Below, piece by piece: positions 25,809 to 34,847 of a stretch of DNA of 64,000 bases. Both the position numbers and the translations under genes were made by a program. The stretch covers positions 1-64,000 of the forward strand of contig NZ_MUXN01000026.1 in the NCBI RefSeq assembly GCF_001995215.1, given 5' to 3'. The number at the start of each line of letters is the position of its first letter. The first letter of the stretch is position 1. This stretch comes from Amycolatopsis azurea DSM 43854. GTDB taxonomy: Bacteria > Actinomycetota > Actinomycetes > Mycobacteriales > Pseudonocardiaceae. Below the pieces are notes generated by a model. That model worked only from the letters and a program-made list of their open reading frames with translations. It had not been told where the DNA came from and made no database searches.

Positions 25809-28144
25809 GCCACGCCACCCGACGGCTTGCGACGCAGGAGACCGATCAGCATCGCCAGCGCCCTGGTCAGCCACGACGGCACCGGCCGCCCGGCCGCGAG
25901 GTACGCCGTCGCGGACGGGAGGGTCGCCAGGAGCACCAAGGCCACCAAGGGGATCAGGGCGCCGAGCGCACCGGCACCGGCGAACTTCGGGATGCTGATC
26001 GACTCGGCGAGGTTCTTCGCCGCCGCCACGCTTTCCGGAGTCGGGGCGACCGCGGGAACCGGTCCGACGGCGGCCGTCACCGGCGTCCCGGCCGACGAAC
26101 CCTGTCCGCCGGACGGTCCGCCCAGCGACGGGTTGGCAGCGGGCGTGACACCGTTCGCTCCCGGCGGGGGCGGGTTCTTCGCCTCTTCCTTTTCCTCACA
26201 GGCCTTTTCGACGGTGCCGGTGCCGATCTTGGCGATCCGTTCGGAGGCGGTCGCGGCCAGGCCGGAGCTCAACCGGACCATTCCGGGAGGAAGCAGCGCC
26301 TGTCCGTAGCCCGCCGCGAGACCGGCGAACGCCTTCAGCCTGTCCTGCTTCTCCTTCATCGGCTTGCAGTTCGCGTCGATCAACGGGTTGACCGGGACGG
26401 CCATGTACTCGACGAAGGTGAGCGGGTACGCGCCGTCCTTGGCCACGGTGCCGGCCTCGGCCGTCCCGTCGGGGCCGATCTTCATCGCGTCGACCGCCGC
26501 GTGGAGGCTCTGCTCGTTCGGCGCGACAAAGTTCCCCTTGCCGTCCGGGAGCGCCACCGGCGTCCAGCGGTTGATCGTCGCCGTCGCGAGATCGGTGATC
26601 ACCCAGTTCACGCAGCCGCCGTCGCAGTCCGCGCCACGCCCGGCGACGGCGTTGTCCACGGTCTTGCGCACCGCCAGCTGGCCGGTCTTCGCGTCGACGT
26701 TGTTCACCCGCGACCGACCGGGGTCGAGCACGCTCAGATCGGAGATCACCCCGGGAGACTTCCCGCTCAGCCCAAGGAAATAGTCGTTGCCGAGCGCCGG
26801 GAAGACCCACTCCTTCGGCGCGGTCCCGGCGAGGAGCCTGCTCAAGGCGAGCGGAACCGTCCCCGCTCCCGACTCCCCGGTCACCCCGAAGAAGTCGGCA
26901 CTCCCGTTGTACCCGGAGCGGCGGTTCGCGGCGACCACGCCGGTGGGCTGGCCGTCCTTGATGGCCGAGAGCGCGGCGTTGCGGCCGACCAGCGGCGACC
27001 CGTTCTTGAAGATGCCGCCCCGGCCGTCGGCGTCGGGGTTCTGCCCGCCCTTGGTGAACATGTTCGCCAGCTCGGCGCTGGTGAACGCCATCGTGCCGGC
27101 GAGCTTCGCGCCGAGGGGGTTCCCTTCGTCGTTGACGTCGGTCGGGGACCACCCGACCGCGGCGATCACCGCCGCGTTGACGCCGACGGGGACGTACTCC
27201 CTGGACCGGACGGTCTGCGCGGCCAGCGCGCTCCCGCTTCCGGTGATCATGAGATCGGAGGCGCCCTTGTCGAACGCGGTCAGCCCGGTGTCCTCGGTCT
27301 CGCTCACGATGTTGGTGGGCTGGTCGGCCTTCGTCGGAGCGCAGATCGCCTGGTTCCAGGCGACCGCGGCCCGCCCGAGCCGTTCCGGCATGCTGGCGTC
27401 GAGCGTGTTCCTGCCGATCCCCTGGCAGCCCTTGACCCCGATGCCCGGCAGGTAAGGGGTGAACTTGATCGAGTCGTCGACCCAGGTCACGGTCTTGCCC
27501 GCCGCGTCCTGCGCGGTGATCTGGATCGTGACGCTGCACGGATTGTTCTCGTCGCAGGTGAAGGAGAATTGCCGCCTGGTCTTCGCACCGGTCACCGGAT
27601 CGACGACCAGCGGATTGTCCGCCCACGGGACCTTGGGGAATTTGTCCCCGGGATTCACCGCTTTCTCATAAGTGGTGTAAAGCGGGTCCCAGGCAACGGC
27701 GTGCGGCCGCAAAGTGCCGCGCGGGATCGTCGTGTCGAAGACGACGTCCCCGGTCGTGCTGCTCCGCACCCTTTCCATCGACTGCATGCCCGCGTTCTTC
27801 CCGGCGAATTCGTCGCCGAACTCGTCCTGGCAGTAGGACTGCACCCTGGTGAGAAGCGTGCTGTCCTTCGGCCACGGCGGGACGTAGACCTTCTTCATCA
27901 AATTGTCCGGCACGTCTTTCGGGCAGATGACGAGCTTCGCCCGCGCCCCCTTGGGCAGGCCCGAAAGCGTGATCCGCAGCGGGTCGCCGTTCTGGACCGC
28001 CGAGAGATCGGCGGGCTCGGTCTTGAGCCGGTACTTCGGATTGTCGGGCGGCTGTGCCTGCGCGGCGGGAACGGACACGCCGGCGACCGCCAGCATCCCG
28101 CAGATCAGCAGGATCCCGACTCGTCTCGCGCGGACCAGGACCAT
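25805..28144 (-). CDS. Large membrane-anchored PstS-like extracellular protein
   Basis: A 779-residue exported protein. Signal peptide at residues 1-31, a unique N-terminal domain of about 220 residues with several cysteines, then a region resembling periplasmic phosphate-binding proteins (DLMITGSGSALAAQ, TSAELANMFTKGG, ANRRSGYNGSADFF), a Pro/Gly-rich linker and a single C-terminal helix followed by basic residues. It is thus tethered outside the cell. ATG 28144 has a GGGGAG site. It is divergent from pstC and overlaps the sortase-fold gene downstream. Confidence 0.75.
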   Translation of the reverse strand: MVLVRARRVGILLICGMLAVAGVSVPAAQAQPPDNPKYRLKTEPADLSAVQNGDPLRITLSGLPKGARAKLVICPKDVPDNLMKKVYVPPWPKDSTLLTRVQSYCQDEFGDEFAGKNAGMQSMERVRSSTTGDVVFDTTIPRGTLRPHAVAWDPLYTTYEKAVNPGDKFPKVPWADNPLVVDPVTGAKTRRQFSFTCDENNPCSVTIQITAQDAAGKTVTWVDDSIKFTPYLPGIGVKGCQGIGRNTLDASMPERLGRAAVAWNQAICAPTKADQPTNIVSETEDTGLTAFDKGASDLMITGSGSALAAQTVRSREYVPVGVNAAVIAAVGWSPTDVNDEGNPLGAKLAGTMAFTSAELANMFTKGGQNPDADGRGGIFKNGSPLVGRNAALSAIKDGQPTGVVAANRRSGYNGSADFFGVTGESGAGTVPLALSRLLAGTAPKEWVFPALGNDYFLGLSGKSPGVISDLSVLDPGRSRVNNVDAKTGQLAVRKTVDNAVAGRGADCDGGCVNWVITDLATATINRWTPVALPDGKGNFVAPNEQSLHAAVDAMKIGPDGTAEAGTVAKDGAYPLTFVEYMAVPVNPLIDANCKPMKEKQDRLKAFAGLAAGYGQALLPPGMVRLSSGLAATASERIAKIGTGTVEKACEEKEEAKNPPPPGANGVTPAANPSLGGPSGGQGSSAGTPVTAAVGPVPAVAPTPESVAAAKNLAESISIPKFAGAGALGALIPLVALVLLATLPSATAYLAAGRPVPSWLTRALAMLIGLLRRKPSGGVA

Positions 28145-28362
28145 GGACGGCTCCCCAGATTTCACGCGACCCAACGTCCCCGAATCACCCGTTCGGGGTC
28201 AACGGGCCGGGACCGTATGCCCGCACTGATTCACACACGCCCCGTCGGGCGTTCCCCGTGCGGACACCTTTCCCGGCCACGGGCACCACATACTGGCCGC
28301 ATCGAGGGGCGACGTGGTGTGCCCTGAACTCCTTTACTTGCCAACACGAAGGAAGGCCGCTC
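28145..28362. promoter_or_regulatory. Divergent promoter region of the Pst-like block
   Basis: This 218-base gap separates the leftward PstS-like/sortase-fold operon from the rightward pstCAB operon and must carry both promoters. I looked for PhoP-type direct repeats (GTTCACC spaced by 4) and found none convincing, so phosphate control cannot be claimed. A GGAAGG site lies before pstC. Confidence 0.45.
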
Positions 28363-29352
28363 GTGACCGTCGCGCCACCCCGGCCCGACCCGTCCCCACC
28401 GGGAGCCCCGGTGCGGCGGGCGATCACCGAAGTCCTGTCGCGGGCCGACCGCGCGTTCCGCCGGGTCACCACCGGTGCCGGGCTGACCATGCTGGCGATC
28501 CTCGTGGTCATCGGCTTCTTCCTCGTCTACCGGTCCGGGCCCGCCTTCGACACCGCCGGTTTCGGTTTCTTCGCCACCATCCGGTTCGACCCGGCCTCGG
28601 GTGTACTCGGCGTGCTCGGCCTGCTCTACGGGACGATCGTGGTCGCGCTGATCGCGGTCCTGATCGCGGTCCCGCTGAGCATCCTGGCCGCGCTGTTCAT
28701 CACCGAGTACTCCAGCGGGAAGATCCGCGGGTTCCTGACCGGGCTGGTGGACCTGCTCGCGGCGATCCCGAGCCTGCTCTACGGTTTGTGGGGCTTCGCC
28801 TTCCTCGGCCCGCAGATCATGCCGATCTCGGTGTGGCTGACCGAAAACCTCGGCTGGTTCCCGCTGTTCTCCGACAAGGAGAACGCGCTGTACATCCAGT
28901 CGATGTTCATCGCGGGACTGGTGGTCTCGCTGATGGTCCTCCCGATCACGACGTCGGTGATCCGGGAGGTGTTCGCGCAGACACCGCCCGGGGAGAAGGA
29001 GGCGGCGCTCGCGTTGGGCAGCACCCGCTGGGGCATGGTCAAAACCGTCATGCTGCCGTTCGGGCGAGGCGGGATCATCGGCGGTTCGATGCTCGGGCTC
29101 GGCCGCGCGCTCGGCGAGACGATCGCCGTTTCCCTGCTGCTGCCCCAGGTTCCGGAGATCACGAAGCACATCCTCCAGTTCGGCGGCGCGACGATCTCCG
29201 GGTTCATCGCCAACAACTCCGGCGCGTCCGGGCTCGCGCTGTCCGGCCTGATGGCGGCGGGGCTGGTGCTGTTCGTCTTCACCCTGGCGACGAACTTCAC
29301 CGCGTCGGTGATCATCTCCAAGAGCCGTTCGGGTGCGGGGGTGGACGCGTGA
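28363..29352 (+). CDS. pstC: Phosphate-type ABC transporter permease PstC
   Basis: A 329-residue inner-membrane permease with six main helices, the first at residues 42-62. The EAA loop that contacts the ATPase reads TPPGEKEAALALGSTRW, and LGRALGETIAVSLLLPQV is the family C-terminal signature. GTG 28363 follows GGAAGG and avoids a long non-homologous N-terminal extension. The stop overlaps the pstA start (GTGA). With PstA and PstB it forms the membrane pump of a phosphate-type importer. Confidence 0.92.
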   Translation: MTVAPPRPDPSPPGAPVRRAITEVLSRADRAFRRVTTGAGLTMLAILVVIGFFLVYRSGPAFDTAGFGFFATIRFDPASGVLGVLGLLYGTIVVALIAVLIAVPLSILAALFITEYSSGKIRGFLTGLVDLLAAIPSLLYGLWGFAFLGPQIMPISVWLTENLGWFPLFSDKENALYIQSMFIAGLVVSLMVLPITTSVIREVFAQTPPGEKEAALALGSTRWGMVKTVMLPFGRGGIIGGSMLGLGRALGETIAVSLLLPQVPEITKHILQFGGATISGFIANNSGASGLALSGLMAAGLVLFVFTLATNFTASVIISKSRSGAGVDA

Positions 29353-30485
29353 CCGCGACCCTGACTCCCCCCGTCGCGCCCGCCCCGCGCAAGCTCGTCA
29401 AACGGCGTCCGTCGGAGACCACCAGGCAGGACCGGCTCGCGGCGATCGGCTGCGCGGTGTCGGCCACCCTGCTGACCTGGTTCGTCATGCATCTGCTGCT
29501 GGACTCCCCCGGCTGGCTGGCCGACCTGATCGTCGCGTACCTGCTCTACCTGGCGATGCTCTACCTGGTCACCCGCGACAGGCTGGGCAGGCTCGCGGCG
29601 TCGGACCGGCTCGTGTCCACCGTCGTCGTCACCGGGGCGCTGGTCCTGCTCGCCCCGCTGCTGTCACTGCTGATCTACATCGTCGCCGAAGGCGCGCCCT
29701 ATCTTCGGCTCGCTTTCTTCACCCACGACATGTCCACGGTCGCGCCGACCGATCCGGCGACCGAGACCGGCGGTCTGCACGCCGTCGTCGGCACCCTCGA
29801 ACAGACCGCGCTGACCCTGGTGCTGGTGGTACCGCTGGGCGTCCTCACCGCGGTGTTCCTGAACGAGACGCGGTCCCGGTTCCGGCGTCCGGTGCGGATC
29901 ATGGTCGACGCGATGAGCGGCCTTCCGTCCATTGTGGCCGGTCTGTTCGTGTACGCGGCCCTGATCATCCCCGGCATCCAGGCGGGCGTGGGACTGTTCA
30001 GCTACAACGGGATGATGGCCACCCTGGCCCTGACGATGGTCATGCTGCCGACCGTGACCCGGACGGTGGACGTGGTGCTCCGGCTCGTTCCGGACGGCCT
30101 TCGCGAGGCGTCGCTGGCACTCGGCGCGAGCCGGGCCCGCACGGTGTGGTCCGTGGTTCTCCCGACCGCGCGGACCGGGGTGACGACCGCCGTGATCCTC
30201 GGCATCGCCCGGGTGGCGGGTGAGACCGCGCCACTGCTGTTCACGTCGTTCGGCGCGCTCGGGATGAACGCCAATCCGTTCTCCGATCCGCAGGAGAGCA
30301 TTCCGCTGTTCATCTACCGGTTCATCAAACAGCCGCTGGAGAACGTCCAGCAGCGCGGCTACATCGGCGCACTCGTGCTGATCCTGCTCATCTTCGGCCT
30401 GTTCGCGATCGCCAGGGTGGTGGGCCGCGACCGGTCGAAGCGCAAGGCCAAGAAGACCACCGTGAAGACACAGGAGAACCGGTGA
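29349..30485 (+). CDS. pstA: Phosphate-type ABC transporter permease PstA
   Basis: A 378-residue permease. Two extra N-terminal helices (about residues 35-75) precede the usual PstA core, which has the EAA loop LVPDGLREASLALGASRAR and the VAGETAPLLFTSFG signature. The segment ETGGLHAVVGTLEQTALTLV is typical of PstA. It overlaps pstC and pstB by four bases each, so all are coupled. The C-terminal tail is very basic (RDRSKRKAKK). Confidence 0.92.
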   Translation: MTATLTPPVAPAPRKLVKRRPSETTRQDRLAAIGCAVSATLLTWFVMHLLLDSPGWLADLIVAYLLYLAMLYLVTRDRLGRLAASDRLVSTVVVTGALVLLAPLLSLLIYIVAEGAPYLRLAFFTHDMSTVAPTDPATETGGLHAVVGTLEQTALTLVLVVPLGVLTAVFLNETRSRFRRPVRIMVDAMSGLPSIVAGLFVYAALIIPGIQAGVGLFSYNGMMATLALTMVMLPTVTRTVDVVLRLVPDGLREASLALGASRARTVWSVVLPTARTGVTTAVILGIARVAGETAPLLFTSFGALGMNANPFSDPQESIPLFIYRFIKQPLENVQQRGYIGALVLILLIFGLFAIARVVGRDRSKRKAKKTTVKTQENR

Positions 30486-31327
30486 CCGACACTGAAGTGT
30501 CCTACGTGGACAGTCCGGCGCGCCCGCTGGTCGAACTGACCGGTGGTCCGCCGCCCGGCGCGGCGGAGCTCGAATCCCGGGAGATCGGCGCCTGGTTCGG
30601 TGACCGCCTGGTGCTCGAAGGGGTTTCGCTGCGGATGCCCGCCAAGGAGGTGACCGCGCTCATCGGCCCGTCCGGCTGCGGCAAGTCGACCTTCCTGCGC
30701 ATCCTCAACCGCATGCACGAACTGGTGCCGTCGGCGTCGCTGACCGGCGAGGTCCTGTTGGACGGCAAGGACATCTACGCCGACGGGACCCGTCCGCAGC
30801 AGGTCCGACTGCGCATCGGCATGGTGTTCCAGAAGCCGAACCCGTTCCCGGCGATGTCCATCCGCGACAACGTCCTGGCCGGGCTCAAGCTCGCCGGCGT
30901 CAAATGCGGCGACAAGGACGCGCTCGTCGAGCAGAGCCTGGAACGGGCCGGGCTGTGGCGCGAGGTCCGGGACCGGCTGAGCTCCCCCGGCGGCGCGCTG
31001 TCCGGCGGGCAGCAGCAGCGGCTCTGCATCGCGCGCTCGCTCGCCGTGCAACCGAACGTGCTGCTGATGGACGAGCCCTGCTCCGCGCTCGACCCGACGT
31101 CGACCCGGCGGATCGAGCAGACCATCGCCGAGATCGGGCACGAGGTGACGGTCGTGATCGTCACGCACAACATGCAGCAGGCCCAACGGGTTTCGGACCA
31201 CTGCGCGTTCTTCCTCGCGGCCGAGAACGAACCCGGCCGGGTGATCGAGCACGGTCCGACGGACACCATCTTCAACGCGCCGTCGGACGAGCGCACCCAC
31301 GACTACGTGAACGGGCGATTCGGATGA
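30482..31327 (+). CDS. pstB: Phosphate-type ABC transporter ATPase PstB
   Basis: A 281-residue ATPase with Walker A GPSGCGKST (about residues 62-70), Q-loop GMVFQKPNPFPAMS, signature LSGGQQQR, Walker B VLLMDEP and the switch His in VIVTHNMQQAQR. FQKPNPFP is the PstB hallmark. All catalytic residues are present, so the pump is active even though the surrounding sortase-fold protein is not. It overlaps pstA and the downstream PstS-like gene. Confidence 0.95.
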   Translation: MTDTEVSYVDSPARPLVELTGGPPPGAAELESREIGAWFGDRLVLEGVSLRMPAKEVTALIGPSGCGKSTFLRILNRMHELVPSASLTGEVLLDGKDIYADGTRPQQVRLRIGMVFQKPNPFPAMSIRDNVLAGLKLAGVKCGDKDALVEQSLERAGLWREVRDRLSSPGGALSGGQQQRLCIARSLAVQPNVLLMDEPCSALDPTSTRRIEQTIAEIGHEVTVVIVTHNMQQAQRVSDHCAFFLAAENEPGRVIEHGPTDTIFNAPSDERTHDYVNGRFG

Positions 31328-32871
31328 TCCGGAGACTGGCCGCGCTGGGCGGGGTCACGGTGCTGCTGTCGCTGGTCTCCGTGGCCACCGCGCCCGGGGC
31401 GGCGGCGCTCACCCCGGTCACCGGCTCCGGGTCCAGCTATGTCGGCCCGGCGATGAACGACTGGCAGAACGGCGCGAAGTCGCGCGGTATCCCGATCAAC
31501 TACTCGGCCAACAGCTCACCCGCCGGGGTCAACCAGTTCGGCGACCGGACGGTCGACTTCGCCGGGACCGAGGCCGAGGTGTCCTCGATCATCGCGGCGG
31601 GCGGCGGTGGGCTCTCCGCGCAGAACCGCGGCTACCAGTACGTCCCGGACGTCGCCGGCGCGATCGCGCTGATGTACAACGTCAAGGACCAGGCCGGCAA
31701 TCGCGTCGACTACCTGCACCTCAGCCGGGAGGCGATCGGCCGGATCTTCAGCCGGGACATCACCCGCTGGAGCGACCCGGCCATCACCGCGACCAACGGC
31801 GGGAAGTCCCTGCCGGATCAGCCCATCACCCTGGTCGGCCGGACCAGCCAATCGGGCACGACGGCGTTGTTCTACGACTTCATCGCGCACGCCGCGCCCG
31901 ACGCCTACAACCGGTTCGTGGCCCGCAACATCGGCAACGGCATGGGAAACCTGCCCGCGGGCGTCCGCCCCATCCAGCTCCCCGGGCAGGGCCCGGACGC
32001 CGAGTGGTACCGGCTGCTCGCGGACTCGGACCAGATCGCGACCGCCGTGAAGAACGCGACCATCCCGTTCTCCATCGGCTACGACGAGTTCGCCTACGCC
32101 CAACGGCACAACGTGCCGACGGCGTGGGTGCAGAACGGCGCAGGCCAGTACACGCAGCCCTACGCGGAGAACATCGCGGCGGCGTTGAAGCACGCGGAAC
32201 TGCGGCCGGACCTGAGCCAGAAACTGGACCGGGTCTACACGAACACCGATCCGAAGTCGTACCCGATCTCGGCGTACTCGTACGTCATGATGCCGTGCAC
32301 CAGCGGCCGCGACACCTGCCGCGGCGGCTACGGCGACCCCGGCAAGACCGAGACGATCACCTCTTTCCTGGAACATGTCGCCTGCGACGGCCAGATCAAC
32401 ATGGCCCGGATCGGCTATTCGCCACTGCCGCCGAACCTGTCGCAGGAGATCATGAACTCCAACTCGCGGCTCACCGGGCAACCGCCGAAGCAGCTGAACG
32501 CGGACAACTGCGGCAACCCGACCTTCCGCGGCAGCCTCGGCGCCGGCGCGGTCAGCCCGCCCGACCCGCTGGTGACCGGCGGGATCATCAACCCGGACGG
32601 GAAACCCAAGGCCGGTCCGGGCGCCGCGGGTCCCAGCGCCTCCTCGGGGCCCAGCGCGGGTCCGGTCAGCGACAAGACCGCGACCGCGACGGCGGGCCCC
32701 GACGAGGAATCCGCGGGCGGCGGCTCGAAGAACTGGCGGGAGGCCTCACCGGCGTCGTACGACGAAGGCGGGTTCGGCGGCTTCGGGGGCTGGGCGGCGC
32801 TGGTGTTGTTCGTGGCGATCGTGGCGCCGTTGGTGGTGCGCGGGGTGGTGAGGAAGCTGCGGGGTTCTTGA
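31324..32871 (+). CDS. Membrane-anchored PstS-like substrate-binding protein
   Basis: A 515-residue exported binding protein. Signal peptide at residues 1-28, then VTGSGSSYVGPAMNDW and RTSQSGTTALFYDF, which correspond to the anion-binding loops of PstS. Cysteine-containing loops (MMPCTSGRDTCRGG) follow. A Ser/Pro/Gly linker (about residues 425-480) and one C-terminal helix anchor it in the membrane, unlike the usual lipid-anchored PstS. It is the last gene of pstCAB-S with four-base overlap. Phosphate is the natural guess for its ligand, not proven. Confidence 0.88.
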   Translation: MIRRLAALGGVTVLLSLVSVATAPGAAALTPVTGSGSSYVGPAMNDWQNGAKSRGIPINYSANSSPAGVNQFGDRTVDFAGTEAEVSSIIAAGGGGLSAQNRGYQYVPDVAGAIALMYNVKDQAGNRVDYLHLSREAIGRIFSRDITRWSDPAITATNGGKSLPDQPITLVGRTSQSGTTALFYDFIAHAAPDAYNRFVARNIGNGMGNLPAGVRPIQLPGQGPDAEWYRLLADSDQIATAVKNATIPFSIGYDEFAYAQRHNVPTAWVQNGAGQYTQPYAENIAAALKHAELRPDLSQKLDRVYTNTDPKSYPISAYSYVMMPCTSGRDTCRGGYGDPGKTETITSFLEHVACDGQINMARIGYSPLPPNLSQEIMNSNSRLTGQPPKQLNADNCGNPTFRGSLGAGAVSPPDPLVTGGIINPDGKPKAGPGAAGPSASSGPSAGPVSDKTATATAGPDEESAGGGSKNWREASPASYDEGGFGGFGGWAALVLFVAIVAPLVVRGVVRKLRGS

Positions 32872-32955
32872 GGCTCGAGACGCGGAGCCGCCGTTCGAAG
32901 GCATGGTGAGGGGCCCGTCGCCGGTGTGGCTGGCGGGCTCCTCGGGTCATGCGGG

Positions 32956-34245
32956 TTAGGCGGGGGCGCGGTGGAGGGTGTTGCGCCGGGTTCGTCGTAA
33001 CGGGTCCAGGTACTGGGGTGGGATGAACTCCGGTAACCCATCGGCGGCCATCCGGACTTGCCAGTCGCCATGGTGGATCAGACGGTGATGGAAACCGCAC
33101 AGCAGCACCAGGTTCCGGAGATCGGTCGGGCCGCCGTCCGCCCAGTGATCAATATGATGAGCGTGACAGTTCCTCGGTCTTCGATGACAGCCTGGGAACG
33201 CACAGCCCCGGTCCCGGATGTTGAGGGCTCGGCGTTGTCCTGGGGTGACGAACCGTCTCAACCGTCCCACATCCAGCGGCTCCCCGGCCGCGTTCATGAC
33301 CACGGGGAGCATCAGGCAGTCGCACGCGGCCATCCGTGCGTCGCGAGCGGTCATTTCGCCGACAAAGTCGAGGCAGGCTTTCCCGATCCCGGATTTCAGC
33401 TCTTCAAGGCCGATGGTCACGTGCACGAGGGTCCGGTAGCCGCTGGTCCCGGGCTGGTCCGGGCACGCGATCGCGAGATCCAGCAGTTCGGCCCAAGCAT
33501 CGCCCATACGCTCGCATTTCATGCGCAGATCAGCCTGACCGAACTCGTCGACAGGCCGTGGCTTCGCGTACGCCTCCAGAGCGGCGGCGGTACGGGCCCC
33601 GGTTTCGTCGTCGAGGAGGCCGGTGAGCTTCCAGAAGCCGTCCTTGCGGCGCTCGATGGTGACCTCGCGGCGTGGCTGCTTCGGCTCAGGCTCCTTCGGC
33701 TCGTTCCCGTCCGGATCGAGCCACGCGAGCAGATTCGCCTCTGCCTCCGCCAACTGCCGGGGCCCGGCATCCCGGGCCAGGTTGCCGAGGATCTTCTCCG
33801 CACTCTCCCGATCCTCCGCCGACGTGTCAGCCGGGATCTTCGCGAGAATCTCCAGGATCTGGGTGATCCGCTCACTCCCGACCAATCCCTCCGCCTCCAC
33901 CGCGGCAGTGGCGGGTGCGACCGCCGGAACCTCACTCCCGTCCAAAGCGCGCGTCGGGTTCAACGCGATCGCCCGCTTCACCACCGGACCGGCCTCACCA
34001 CGAGAAAGGCCCGCCACATCGGCAAACCACGCAGCCGTCGAGCCATACCCGAACAAGTCTTTCGCGCCCCGAGACTCGACCTCCGCCAAATACCGCCCCA
34101 AACCAGCGGAGGCCACCCGCATCACCTGCAAGAACTGCCGCACGCCATGGGCAAGCTCCAGCTTGCCGGCGCGCCACAACTCCTGCGGGAGTTCAGGGAG
34201 GAAGGTCTCGGGCACCTCTCCATAATACGCCCGGAAATCGAACAC
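32956..34245 (-). CDS. HNH endonuclease, DUF222 / 13E12-repeat family
   Basis: A 429-residue protein with an N-terminal DUF222 helical domain and a C-terminal HNH nuclease (LNIRDRGCAFPGCHRRPRNC, then HHIDHWADGGPTDLRNLVLLCGFHH). Both CxxC-type pairs and the HH..N..H residues are present. The family is common in actinobacteria and is associated with the SOS response in mycobacteria. A LexA-type box covers the 5' end. GTG 34245 lies inside that box and has no ribosome site, so it would be leaderless; GTG 34215, behind GGAGAG, is an alternative. Confidence 0.85.
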   Translation of the reverse strand: MFDFRAYYGEVPETFLPELPQELWRAGKLELAHGVRQFLQVMRVASAGLGRYLAEVESRGAKDLFGYGSTAAWFADVAGLSRGEAGPVVKRAIALNPTRALDGSEVPAVAPATAAVEAEGLVGSERITQILEILAKIPADTSAEDRESAEKILGNLARDAGPRQLAEAEANLLAWLDPDGNEPKEPEPKQPRREVTIERRKDGFWKLTGLLDDETGARTAAALEAYAKPRPVDEFGQADLRMKCERMGDAWAELLDLAIACPDQPGTSGYRTLVHVTIGLEELKSGIGKACLDFVGEMTARDARMAACDCLMLPVVMNAAGEPLDVGRLRRFVTPGQRRALNIRDRGCAFPGCHRRPRNCHAHHIDHWADGGPTDLRNLVLLCGFHHRLIHHGDWQVRMAADGLPEFIPPQYLDPLRRTRRNTLHRAPA

Positions 34246-34253
34246 GTGTTCGT
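34238..34253. promoter_or_regulatory. Putative LexA SOS box
   Basis: TCGAACACGTGTTCGT fits the actinobacterial SOS consensus TCGAAC-N4-GTTCGA with one mismatch. It overlaps the 5' end of the HNH endonuclease gene, which places that gene under DNA-damage control. Known 13E12-family genes in mycobacteria carry similar boxes. Confidence 0.75.
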
Positions 34254-34301
34254 AATTTTAAGCAACAACGGGAGTCGCATATTTCCTACTAGTGGGTGAT
34301 A

Positions 34302-34822
34302 ATGCCTCAGCGGCGACGTAACACTGCGCACGGATCGAACGAGTTCTTCCCGGCCATGTACCCGGCAAAGCCCAAACGCTGGCCTTGGATTCTCGGCGCC
34401 GTCGTCGCCATAGCCGCGCTCTCGACGACCTTGATCCTCGTCCTGCTCGGCAACGAAAAGCCCGAGACCGCACCACGCGCACGACCCCGCCCGCCTACGT
34501 GGCGCCGACGACGACCAGCCTGCCGCCGCTCACGCCCGGCGATTTCACCCTGGAGCCGAAGACACATTCCAAACAATGTTTCGGTTCCGCCGGATGCGTC
34601 TGGGTCGGCGAACCCGCCGTGTCCTACAAAGGCACCCCGGAAACCATGCTGAGCCACGGAATGTGCTCGATGACCTACGAAATCACCGGGGACAAGTCCG
34701 GTACGGTCACCGAAACACTCACTTTTGTCGGGACCAGCGTGACAATGCACCGTTCCGTCCTCTCGACGCCGTCCTCGAAGACCAAAGTGACCATCAAGAT
34801 CGTCAGCGTTTCCTGCCCCTGA
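34302..34822 (+). pseudogene. Secreted/membrane protein with a frameshift
   Basis: From ATG 34302 a basic N-terminus and one transmembrane helix (WILGAVVAIAALSTTLILVLL) lead to GNEKPETAP. The frame then becomes an Arg/Pro-rich shadow. The neighbouring frame carries on with a Thr/Pro linker (TTRTTPPAYVAPTT) and a cysteine-containing domain (KQCFGSAGCVWVGEPAVSYKG to IVSVSCP) ending at 34822. The break lies between about 34470 and 34495 and needs one added base (or two removed). It is either a broken gene or a sequence error. The domain is unknown to me. Confidence 0.65.
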
Positions 34823-34838
34823 CCGGAGCAGGAAACGC
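34806..34838 (+). terminator. Hairpin terminator
   Basis: A perfect 11-bp stem (GCGTTTCCTGC with GCAGGAAACGC) and an 11-base loop span the stop codon of the frameshifted gene. It lies 10 bases before the end of the convergent quinone reductase gene. Confidence 0.65.
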
Positions 34839-34847
34839 CGCCGCCCC

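Noticed and set aside
28145..28362. Pho box upstream of pstC
   Set aside because: No pair of GTTCACC-like repeats at the right spacing was found on either strand.
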